Part shown: piece by piece, positions 1 to 11,700 of the stretch
Position numbering within the stretch: position 1 is the stretch's first letter
Layout of the letters: the number at the start of each line of letters is the position of its first letter
From: Mactromeris polynyma
Lineage: Eukaryota; Mollusca; Bivalvia; Venerida; Mactridae
Direction of reading: 5' to 3'
Assembly (NCBI GenBank): GCA_032209605.1
Contig: JASFXZ010000010.1
Span: forward strand, 14,405,385-14,469,384
DNA length: 64,000 nucleotides
Program-made: the position numbers and the translations under genes
Notes under the pieces: generated by a model
What the model was told of the DNA's origin: nothing
The model's database searches: none
What the model saw: only the letters and a program-made list of their open reading frames with translations

Positions 1-164
1 ATTTTGGTGTGGTGTAACCTATCGAATTTTCACAACTTAAAATTGTCGCGGTGAACAAATCCGGCAAAGCAGACGACAACAAATATCGACACAATGGACG
101 AAGGAGAAGAATCTTGAAATCAATCAGAAAGTTCGCAGGCAGGAACATTAATGACGCTGAAACA

Positions 165-3072
165 TAGACGATACTACATAGTGTAGACGATACTACATTG
201 TGTAGCTGATACTACATAGTCTAGCCGATACTACATAGTGTAGACGATACTACATTGTGTAGCCGATACTACATAGTCTAGCCGATACTACATAGTGTAG
301 ACCATACTACATAGTGTAGACCATACTACATAGTGTAGACGATACTACATAGTGTAGCCAATACTACATAGTGTAGACCATACTACATAGTGTAGCCGAT
401 ACTACATAGTGTAGCCGATACTACATAGTGTAGCCGATACTACATAGTGTAGCCGATACTACATAGTGTAGACCATACTACATAGTGTAGCCGATACTAC
501 ATAGTGTAGACCATACTACATAGTGTAGCCGATACTACATAGTGTAGACCATACTACATAGTGTAGCCGATACTACATAGTGTAGACGATACTACATAGT
601 GTAGCCGATACTACATAGTGTAGACCATACTACATAGTGTAGCCGATACTACATAGTGTAGCCGATACTACATAGTGTAGCCGATACTACATAGTGTAGA
701 CCATACTACATAGTGTAGCCGATACTACATAGTGTAGACCATACTACATAGAGTAGACCATACTACATAGTGTAGCCGATACTACATAGTGTAGACCATA
801 CTACATAGTGTAGCCGATACTACATAGTGTAGCCGTTACTACATAGTGTAGCCGATACTACATAGTGTAGACCATACTACATAGTGTAGAGGATACTACA
901 TAGTGTAGCCGATACTACATAGTGTAGCCGATACTACATAGTGTAGCCGATACTACATAGTGTAGCCGATACTACATAGTGTAGACGATACTACATAGTG
1001 TAGCCGATACTACATAGTGTAGACCATACTACATAGTGTAGCCGATACTACATAGTGTAGCTGATACTACATAGTGTAGACCATACTACATAGTGTAGCC
1101 GATACTACATAGTGTAGACCATACTACATAGTGTAGACCATACTACATAGTGTAGACAATACTACATAGTGTAGACGATACTACATAGTGTAGACGATAC
1201 TACATAGTGTAGCCGATACTACATAGTGTAGCCGATACTACATAGTGTAGCCGATACTACATAGTGTAGCCGATACTACATAGTGTAGCCGATACTACAT
1301 AGTGTAGACCATACTACATAGTGTAGACAATACTACATAGTGTAGCCGATACTATATAGTGTAGCCGATACTACATAGTGTAGACCATACTACATAGTGT
1401 AGACCATACTACATAGTGTAGCCGATACTACATAGTGTAGACCATACTACATAGTGTAGCCGATACTACATAGTGTAGACCATACTACATAGTGTAGCCG
1501 ATACTACATAGTGTAGACCATACTACATAGAGTAGACCATACTACATAGTGTAGCCGATACTACATAGTGTAGCCGATACTACATAGTGTAGCCGATACT
1601 ACATAGTGTAGACCATACTACATAGTGTAGAGGATACTACATAGTGTAGCTGATACTACATAGTGTAGCCGATACTACATAATGTAGACCATACTACATA
1701 GTGTAGCCGATACTACATAGTGTAGACGATACTACATAGTGTAGCCGATACTACATAGTGTAGACCATACTACATAGTGTAGACCATACTACATAGTGTA
1801 GCCGATACTACATAGTGTAGACCATACTACATAGTGTAGCCGATACTACATAGTGTAGAGGATACTACATAGTGTAGCCGATACTACATAGTGTAGCCGA
1901 TACTACATAGTGTAGCCGATACTACATAGTGTAGACGATACTACATAGTGTAGACCATACTACATAGTGTAGACCATACTACATAGTGTAGCCGATACTA
2001 CATAGTGTAGACCATACTACATAGTGTAGACGATACTACATAGTGTAGACGATACTACATAGTGTAGACCATACTACATAGTGTAGACGATACTACATAG
2101 TGTAGACGATACTACATAGTGTAGACCATACTACATAGTGTAGCCGATACTACATAGTGTAGAGGATACTACATAGTGTAGCCGATACTACATAGTGTAG
2201 CCGATACTACATAGTGTAGACGATACTACATAGTGTAGACCATACTACATAGTGTAGACCATACTACATAGTGTAGACCATACTACATAGTGTAGCCGAT
2301 ACTACATAGTGTAGACCATACTACATAGTGTAGACGATACTACATAGTGTAGACGATACTATATAGTGTAGACCATACTACATAGTGTAGCCGATACTAC
2401 ATAGTGTAGAGGATACTACATAGTGTAGCCGATACTACATTGTGTAGCCAATACTACATAGTGTAGACGATACTACATAGTGTAGCCGATACTACATAGT
2501 GTAGACCATACTACATAGTGTAGACGATACTACATAGTGTAGACGATACTACATAGTGTAGACCATACTACATAGTGTAGACGATACTACATAGTGTAGA
2601 CGATACTACATTGTGTAGACGATACTACATAGTGTAGACGATACTACATAGTGTAGACCATACTACATAGTGTAGACGATACTACATAGTGTAGACCATA
2701 CTACATAGTGTAGACGATACTACATAGTGTAGACCATACTACATAGTGTAGACCATACTACATAGTGTAGACGATACTACATAGTGTAGACGATACTACA
2801 TAGTGTAGACGATACTACATAGTGTAGACCATACTACATAGTGTAAACCATACTACATAGTGTAGCCGATACTACATAGTGTAGACCATACTACATAGTG
2901 TAGACCATACTACATAGTGTAGGCGATACTACATAGTGTAGACGATACTACATAGTGTAGGCGATACTACATAGTGTAGGCCATACTACATAGTGTAGGC
3001 GATACTACATAGTGTAGGTGATACTACATAGTGTAGGCCATACTACATAGTGTAGACCATACTACATGTAGA
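165..3072. repeat. 19-bp satellite, about 150 copies
   Basis: Head-to-tail 19-bp units of the form ATACTACATAGTGTAGNNN(G/C). Each unit holds CTACA-TAG-TGTAG, a perfect 5-bp inverted repeat around TAG. The variable triplet is mainly CCG, ACC or ACG, rarely AGG or CTG. Right of about 2920 it becomes GGCG/GGCC. Because 19 is not a multiple of 3 and the unit contains TAG, no frame stays open. Copies differ by very few bases, so the array is young or homogenised. Confidence 0.97.
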
Positions 3073-3689
3073 TAATATCTATTTGGACTGAAACTTGCGG
3101 TTAAACTGGTAAATTTACAATTTTTAATTTGTTTTCTATCATCATGATATGTTTTTAAATGACAGATTAACCACTTGATTAATAACATTATATTATAGAG
3201 GTATTGAGTAAAGGCACAGTACAGGATGAAATAATTAAAATGTGTATGAAGAATGACACTTGAAGCATTATTTACATGTGTAAGTATGTCTTTACTGACA
3301 TCTTAATTGGAAACCCTGTGCATCTTATGGATTCCAGTCCAGATAAAATTGTCCTGAATAATCATTTGTTTCTAAATTTGGAACTGAAATATATGTTCAC
3401 GTACGTGTTTTCTCATTAACGAAAATATAAGTATCTGGCAGTGAGACTGGTCCAACTCGAATAGCATCGTAGAAACGTTGTCAGTGTTTTTGTTAAATAC
3501 ACTCGTTATTGCTTAGGAACAGTGATGACTATTAAAACTATCATCCTGTCATGTGATTTGTCATAAACAAAATGACAAGTTTCGATTCAACGAGTATAAC
3601 TAAGAATGGCGCTAATTGAACCCGTATTTTTATGGTTCTGTTGTTTTGCGCCGACGTTCAACAATGCTTCAGTCATATATACGGGCCGC
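3073..3689. other. Unique AT-rich sequence, nothing recognised
   Basis: Searched on the minus strand for the next guanylate cyclase exon (NGxxHAxEI, GDTVNTASRM motifs); none seen. Confidence 0.5.
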
Positions 3690-3878
3690 TAGTTGACATA
3701 AACAGTTTTTCTGGAATTAATTATCAACCAGTTCTAGCTCTTCCGTAAGCAACTGACAACTTCTCCACGTGTGGTGGATACGTCCGTAGTCAATGTCACA
3801 GAAGACCATAACACGGGAATCAAACGGCCGGATTTACCGGGCGACAGTATAGCGCTATACCAACTAAGCTAACCGGGC
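3690..3878 (-). mobile_element. tRNA-derived SINE
   Basis: Read on the minus strand, the head is GCCCGGTTAGCTTAGTTGG, with a perfect pol III A box (TAGCTTAGTTGG) and a one-mismatch B box (GTTTGATTC). The body (GAGAAGTTGTCAGTTGCTT ... GATAATTAATTCCAGAAAAA) matches the elements at 14935, 15540, 44228 and 55925, so this is a dispersed family rather than a lone tRNA pseudogene. Confidence 0.78.
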
Positions 3879-4407
3879 ATGGCTCAGGTTCTCATATAAA
3901 TTTATAACTATTGCTGGGATTCAGTAAAAAACAAAATTTGTTTTCAAGCATTGATTATTATGTCAATTGTTGGGTTAAACATTTCTTGACTTGCTAAAAA
4001 GATTTCACTCATCAGAATGCGATCTGTGATGGTTCATGAGATTTTCCGTATATATACAAGTACATGTACATGTATATATATAAATAATTTAAAGGTATTT
4101 GAAGAATGACAGGCTAGGTGCATAGCTACCTGTATGCAAAATACGTCGTTGCGTACACATGATTATAAAAAATATAAAAATGTAAGCATTTGTATGGAGT
4201 TTGGGATATAAATTTCTGAACATATAACGTTTCAAAATTTACTATATTGCTTGTGAAAATGTGACCAGATTGCACTACGAACGTTCTAGAAAACGGGGGA
4301 TTCCGGGGTATAATGCCCTTAGACCCCCCGAGATTGTTTGCGTACACAATCTACCAGCACTGGCTACGCATCCGCAAACACTTATTACATGTGTAGGTAA
4401 ATATGTT

Positions 4408-4646
4408 CCTTATATCCGGGGTTTGTTATAAACATATAAAGACAAGGTCCTTATATCCGGGGTTTGTTATAAACATACAAAGACAAGGTCCTTATATTCG
4501 GGGTTTGTTATAAACATACAAAGACAAGGTCCTTATATCCGGGGTTTGTTATAAACATACAAAGACAAGGTCCTTAAATCCGGGGTTTGTTATAAACATA
4601 TAAAGACAAGGTCTTTGTTATAAACATATAAAGACAAGGTCCTTAT
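4408..4646. repeat. 41-bp tandem repeat, about 6 copies
   Basis: Unit begins CCTTATATCCGGGGTTTG and ends AAAGACAAGGT. Successive starts at 4408, 4449, 4490 and so on keep an exact 41-bp step; the last copy is truncated. It sits downstream of exon 8 in the cyclase region. Confidence 0.93.
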
Positions 4647-5149
4647 ATCAGCATTTATATAACGAACAAACTTTCAAACAACCAACAAAAACTCGACCAT
4701 TTACAGTCCGTTGTACATATGCGCACTAAGAAAGATAACTCAGATTAAATCTATGTATATTAGATCTATGATCGTACATGTTTTCTCCCTTATAAAAAGA
4801 TATACTAGGAGTGGACAAGCTTAGATTCAATATTTAACAGATTTGTGAGCACTGATTCGTCCACATTTGCCCAAGACTCAAAGTAAAACCTCAGTCTATT
4901 ATAGTTATAAGGGTCCGAAAAAACGCAAACCTGTGTTGATACCAATTCTCAGTTGTACGTTGACTTTAGCAGAGCATGGGAACGTTTTGTTTTTCATCAT
5001 ATTCAGTATTGCTAGAGCTAGAGTGGCAATCTCTGTTGCATGTTTGTCACCATTCTTATTTGGTAAACCTGCAAGTTAAAGTAGAGCTATCACTGAAGAC
5101 TATTGATACCCTCGCAATACTGCTTTGTCAGAATTGTTTAGCAAATTCA

Positions 5150-5420
5150 ATATGGCCGCCAACTCTAGAAGGGAAAAAGGGAAATAACTCTGGAAGGGAT
5201 AAAGGGGGAGACCTTGTGACAATCTCCTGTGGTATAAGAAAAGAAAGCGACTCATAAATCAGAAAATACTAACTGTTTAATCAGGGCTGATATTATAATG
5301 AACAAACACTTTAACTTTACTTTATGGTTAAAATTATTCTTAAAATGGTATGAATCACAGGAAATTGTCACGAGTTCTGTCTCTTTATCACGTCTAGAGT
5401 TTTCTCCCTAGTGTATATGA
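5150..5420. mobile_element. Two halves of a foldback MITE (CACAGGAGATTGTCACGAG family)
   Basis: GGATAAAGGGGGAGACCTTGTGACAATCTCCTGTGG (5197-5233) is a right half. CACAGGAAATTGTCACGAGTTCT (from 5356) is a left half. They belong to the palindromic family at 8616, 10970 and 11653 but stand here in the reverse order, as two partial insertions. Confidence 0.6.
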
Positions 5421-5556
5421 ATTATTAAACGCAGATAATTGCAAGGTTGATTTTATTTCTTAAATTCAAAATATAAATTTGACGTATTGAAAATTATAAA
5501 GAAATGTTACTGCAAATGATTTAGTGTAAATGAAACATCTACGTTAATAATTATAC

Positions 5557-5752
5557 CTGATGCAACCATGTACGAATCATTGATAGTTTCCACTTTGTAA
5601 ACATCAAAGTTGTCGATAATGACGTCCATTGAGGTGTACAGACTATTCAAAATCTTCACCAATTCCATTGGAGCAACCGACAACGTGATTCGGTTGAATC
5701 CGGCAATATCGGAAAAGAATATCGTCACCGATTTAAAGAATTCTGATTCCAT
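5557..5752 (-). CDS. Guanylate cyclase exon 8, start of catalytic domain
   Basis: Acceptor TTTTCCAG, donor GTATAA after TCA-G. It encodes MESEFFKSVTIFFSDIAGFN through VIIDNFDVYKVETINDSYMV. Asp446 in FSDI and Asp490 in NDS are the two expected metal ligands; Glu486 is the expected guanine-recognition residue. The usual GDAYM is NDSYM here, which keeps the Asp. The family's ordinary exon boundary after 'VSG/ASG' is used. No following exon was found between here and the satellite. Confidence 0.93.
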
Positions 5753-8700
5753 CTGGAAAAGATAAACTTGACATATTCAATCATTATGCTAGTAGTCATT
5801 TTTTTCAGTTTTGGGGAAAGTATGGCGGGTCGATCCTTTTGATAGGCGACATTTGCATCATGAATCACCGAATCATGAATCAGTAAAATTGTTGAAAATT
5901 TTATTTTACTGACCGGGAATTTTTCTTTCTAAGTAGGGGAAAAATATAAACTTTTTCTTTGGGGAAAGGGGCCCCAAATTGCCATAAAAAGGGCCGGTTT
6001 GATATTGTGGGTGTTCGTGTATGAACGATATGAACGAAATAAAGCAAAATATACTCGTCTAGTGTGAGTTTCTAACTAACTTTGCTCTCATTCTACGTAC
6101 AACAGTGAGAGAAACTTTTCGACACCATTAATTGTGTTTGTTTTTATTCCTGATTGTGAAGCAGTATGCTTTCAAAATCACAAAGTTTATTATTTTTACA
6201 AATTTGTTTGAACTCTCCACCAGATTAATTAAAAAATATACAACTGAAAGATTGTTTACGTAACTCAATTCATATAACACATTTAATTTTATGCTTTCCA
6301 GTGGTTTATAGAGATTTATCAGTGGAATAAAAATTGGTATTTTCACTGTTGAAAATAACATTTTGATATTTTTCACTGTTCCGATTTTCGGAACTACTTT
6401 TTACCCCACTTGTAACCCCAATCGGAACACCTCGGAGATATAAATAACCTCGGAGATATTATGGTTAGAAAGTAGTCCGCAAGATGGCCGCCTCCGAGAT
6501 ATGTTGTACCTGTCTATTATGGAATCGTGACATATACGATATTTCTGGGAAACCAACATCAAATAAATTTGGAACGACAAATAAATATATCCCTGATAAT
6601 GAAATAACATCAATTTGTAGGAATTGTTGGCGAAAAATAGAATTTGTTTATGCATTCAGAAGGTAATCTCGTGATTATCTACTCGACGTTATTCGCCGGG
6701 GACGGATCACATTGGGTGTATCCATCCACTTACTTACGAGGTATGTATTCCGAGCTCTGCCGGATACCGCCGAGTAGTTACGATTGTTGTAACCCCAATG
6801 GGGAAACCACTGTGTAGAAACTAAATTGAATTGTCTCCCTTTGTATGGAAATGAGAGTAAACCACAAAATGTCCTCTCTTTTGTACATGTACTAGAAAAC
6901 CATGACGTCATCATCCGGTATATTTGTTGACATTTCGAAGTAAGATGCGGTTGTTTTCCGCTTGTATTTCACATAATTTCGAACAAATGAATGTTTTTTA
7001 TATATATTTATTTACATAGCGATATCTTGCCATGCGGGTATTTTGATTTAAGTGCCTGTAACGTCGAAAACTAAAGCTACTTTATTTTTCGTCTGCAACA
7101 TTTAACAATATAGCTCTAGTTAACATGGCACAGCTATTTTCACGGAAACGTCAATTTCAACCACACGGAATCTAGATCAATGGGACTCTCCCAAATGGTC
7201 AACAATTCGAATGTACAAAACCTGAGGTATTCTGTTTCTGATGAAGCGTAGCCACGCGTAGAAACCCCTCTCGCCAGACCATTCAATACAGTTCGTGTCA
7301 GTGACGGTTATTCATGTGCAAAACTCGTCAATTACTACAGACTGTTTAAAAGCGTTCTCCAAATTTTAAAGTTCTTTATTAATAAGTGATTTCCATCTTT
7401 TATAACGTGTTGTCAATTTCATTTCCAACATGGCGTCGCGCTTTGATCATTTATCGATGTGCAATGAATATTGCTACGCCATAATTTGTTGCATAATTTC
7501 GAAAAAATATTTTTTTAATTTATAATTTAATGTGAAACTATAATTAAATTGTCTCAATATTATCAAATTGTTGTTTTATCGACTTTTCAATGCTGTGTAG
7601 TTTAATAAATTGGTAAAAGTTCGCTCTATTTTGTCAGCGGTTGTTGAAAAATCGATATGGTTGTAAAGCGGCTACAAAGGCACCGCACAGGGTAGTAAAT
7701 GAGACGCTCGAGTAGTTATTGGTCAAAATAATGTTTAATTCTTTAAAAAGCATAAAATAAAAAGAATATTAGTTGATTTCGATGGAAGATCGAATTTTAT
7801 TCCACTCGTGGTCCACTAGTGAAATAAAATACGATCTTCCATCAAAATCAACAAATATCCTCTATATAATATTTATGATAATAATAAAGTTCATTTTTGT
7901 GAAGGTAACTCATAAAGATATATACATTGGAACATATATAATCTAATCCCACAAGAGCCATTCAAATACACAATACAATATGGGTGAAATTCCAAGACGT
8001 AAGAAGACGTTAAATTACGAGACATGTGCAAGAGATATTAAGTTGTTACAAGGAACGCCACATACATACGACAATGCCTCCCCACACAGACGCCAGGGAA
8101 ACAACATTCTACAAAACATTAGGCACTGAGGAGGTGCAAGGGTAAACATCTAAGGAAATAAGCGTGCACGGAATGCTCTGGTCGAACATCTATGGAGAAT
8201 TTAGGGGGAAAACACGGGGTAAATGTTTAATGGATGGAATACATCACGGAACAAGTCAAGAAAGTCAGTAATCATAGGTCAAAATGGGGAGAAGAGAACA
8301 TGAATATGATATCAAGTAAAGGAACTGTACAGTTCTCCACACTTACCGACCCACTACATTTCAGTTTGTCCGCCACAGATTTGGGTACCATCTGATACAG
8401 CAGTGTCTCCGTCTTGTATTTTTCCATATTCAATTCCTTAGTTTTCTCCACCAGTGTGACAGTATACAACTGTATATCTGTAGACAATCCATTAGCTGTA
8501 AACATGATCACTGGACACATAGCAATCACCACAACCACCATAAGTGCGTACACAGCCGTCTGATGGTAATAAAATGCTTTTAAAGTAAACTAGTAAAAAC
8601 TGTGTATATTCAGAGCACAGGAGATTGTCAGGAGTTCTCTCCCTTTATCCATTCTGGAGTTCTCTCCCTTTATCCCTTCTATAGTGTATACAAAATGGAT

Positions 8701-11700
8701 AAAGGGACATAACTCGTGACAATATCGTGTGATTCAGACTAACGTATGCAACTTAAATGATGTTCCTGAATACATATACTGTATCTGGTTTTATTTCAAT
8801 TAACCCTAACAATTGGGTTCGGTTTTAGTTTTACATCGTTACCAGTTCCTTACCATTGTTCCCGGCGTCCGAAAGCATCAGTTGTGGATGCCACTCGAGT
8901 TCTCCACCCACTGAGCTAACTGGACGGGTCCAGCAATTTGACTGTACGCAAATAACGACGGAAAAGTGCATACAGAATACATTGCAAAATACTACAGTAA
9001 AACCTCAATAATAAGACCACCCTTGAAAACTGGTCTTAATATTGAGGTTGAATAAAAAGAGTAAAACAGTGAAATGCATTTGAAAATTGCATTCTTAATA
9101 TTGAGGTGGTCTTATTATTGAGGTGGTCTTTAAGTGAGGTTTTACTGTATGCTATCTTAAATAGTTTTAATGCTTAATATTATTGAAATGTTAATAAAGT
9201 AATAAAATGTAACTAAACAATGCAATGACAATGGTAAATGAAATGACTGCAGTTTTGAAGACCAAACTACATTTCCCCAACGATTACGTGATTCCCACAC
9301 AATTTGAAGGGCGCGTCCACTTAATAAAAAAACTGGCAAAACAACATGTGATTCATTGTACCAGTTAACATGGTGATAACGGACAGCTTGTAATGTCACT
9401 TTGTTTATTTTTGCTTTAGGCATTCTTTACGATAGAGGGAATAAATACTTGGCTTAAACTGATACAGATACGGTGCTGTAATAAAAATTGTAGGAGATAA
9501 TATTTTTAAATTTTGAAAAAGTACAGAGCAGTATAAATGATTTCAAAGCACCGAACGTGCAAGGGGCTCACTGCAGATCACAGACGTCACTTTGACATAT
9601 ATATTTTACCTATCATAATAGTCTATCAAGAACACTGTTATGTCAGTAAATAAAATATTATAGGAGTAAAACACACAAGATTGTATACAAAGAATTGATT
9701 AAGACAGTCAGAAGGATGAATGGAGAAGAAGTAAACAGTTCCTCTGACGAGCCCCTTGCTAATAAACGATTAGTATCATTATTCATATCCTTTTCTCACA
9801 CTATATTTTCATATCACACAAAAATTATATAATATTGTATACGCTCATGTTACATACAAAGATACTAACCACCAAATTCATACAACTTTTACATTGTACG
9901 GTATGGAGGGAATGCATCACACCTACCCATACACACCTATTGATGAAGAAAAGAAAACTTCTCTCACAAAAAATTCGTTTAATGGGGGATTATTCACTTG
10001 GTCGGAAGACGTAGTGAAATTTGTAGAATTTTGTCCGGAGTTGGTTCAGTTGACGCTAACACACAAAATGCTCAAGGTTACCTAAATATTTAATTAGATT
10101 CTAAAATTTAATAGATACGTACTTTTATAATAACTTCTGACAATACATCTTCCACTTCAGACGAGATTCTAGCGGCAACTTTTAACTGAATCTGTAACAA
10201 GGAATCCAGATATATCGTAATGTTGTCGAAAAACCATTTCGCTTTCTCGATAGACTTGTATGATCTATTTAACTCATTATTTTGAATCTCGAACCGATAT
10301 CCGAATATAATTTCCGTAATATTCAAACCCGTTGACTTAATTTCATTAACTTCTTCTGTATGTAGTGGAACGACAGCATCAGAATAAAACACGGCCGTCT
10401 TGTAGTTGTATTTGAAGTCGTGGATTTTTTCGTTGTAAAACTCATAATCTGTCCATTTTTCGAAATGCCCCGTAGCGTAAAACATGGCGCCATACGCTCT
10501 TTCTACTCCAATGTCTTCCTTACATCTTGTTATCTTCTGATAAGCCACCAATGTTTTCCATATTGAACCAAATCCGGAACCTTTGATATTTTCTACTAGC
10601 CTAAAATAATCAAATAACTTTCTCTTAGCGTCGCCTCATAAATTTTACAGTTGGCGAATTTTATGAAGGATTAAGTTGTTTCTAGTCCCGCAATTCATTC
10701 CCAATATCTACTCCTCTTAAAATGAACTAGCGCTTAACATTAAAGGTTCTTTTTCAGATTAAAATCTGCCTCTCTCTAGATTCTTTGAACGGCAGCAAAT
10801 ATCTTTCAAACGTTTGATTTAAATTCGCGTGTTATGTTTCGGGACAAGGTCGGTAGAAATTCAGAGTCAGTTCATTATACATGTAATTGCTATTATGAAT
10901 CTTTTATAATACGTTGAGTATGTGTAGTATATTTAGTACAATGCACTATCGACTTAGATGAGTCATTTGCACTGGAGATTGTCACGCGTTCTCTCATTTG
11001 ATCTCTTCTTGAGTTCTCTCCCTTATACATGTACCATATAAAGGATAAGGGGAAAGAACTCTAGAAAAGGTCGTGACACAATCTCTTGTGGTCCTTTAGT
11101 GAAATAGTACATATTAAAAGTATCATTGAAGTGGAATAATACCCCCATCGACTTGTGTCCACTAAAGAATAAACACCACAAGACGACGTAAACTATGTTA
11201 CTGTATTGAGGATGAATAACACTTAATGAAATTCACCATAATTCTTGAAGTTTCGGTTAGGTTTTTAAAATCACTTCAAAGACATTCTTACCATTCTAAG
11301 AATTCGCTTGTTATTCCACTGTAAAAGTTGATTTCCTCGAATATATCCACAGTGCTAGGATTCAGTGATGCTCGATGTTGAGTGATGAATGACATCAGGT
11401 TGGCTTTGCTACGAAATTCCTCTCTAGGATTGCTCTGTAACAGTAAAGCGAAAATGTGAAAAAATATATACTTTACGTCATTAAAAACGCAGTTATCTTT
11501 CTTTTAATGTAACTTGATTTTTCAAAGACTTTTAGTATATGTTGTTTAATAACGCTGTAATCTTTTGGTCCTTTCCTGTTTTACATTTCAAATTGGTGTT
11601 TCTTTCTGCTGTTTTGTTTATGAAATACATGTTTAGCAAAAACGATTCTACACACTGGAGATTGTCACGAGTTCTCTCCCTTAATCCATTTAATAGTTAT

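Noticed and set aside
1..160. Possible cyclase exon left of the satellite on the minus strand (after TTTCAG at about 160)
   Set aside because: One frame is open, but its peptide (SLMFLPANFLIDFKILLL) has no likeness to the cyclase domain.
165..3072. CRISPR-like array
   Set aside because: Period is 19 bp with only three variable bases; there are no spacers, and the genome is eukaryotic.
4126..4347. 73-codon minus-strand ORF as the missing cyclase exon
   Set aside because: The peptide has none of the catalytic-domain motifs and no matching splice phase.
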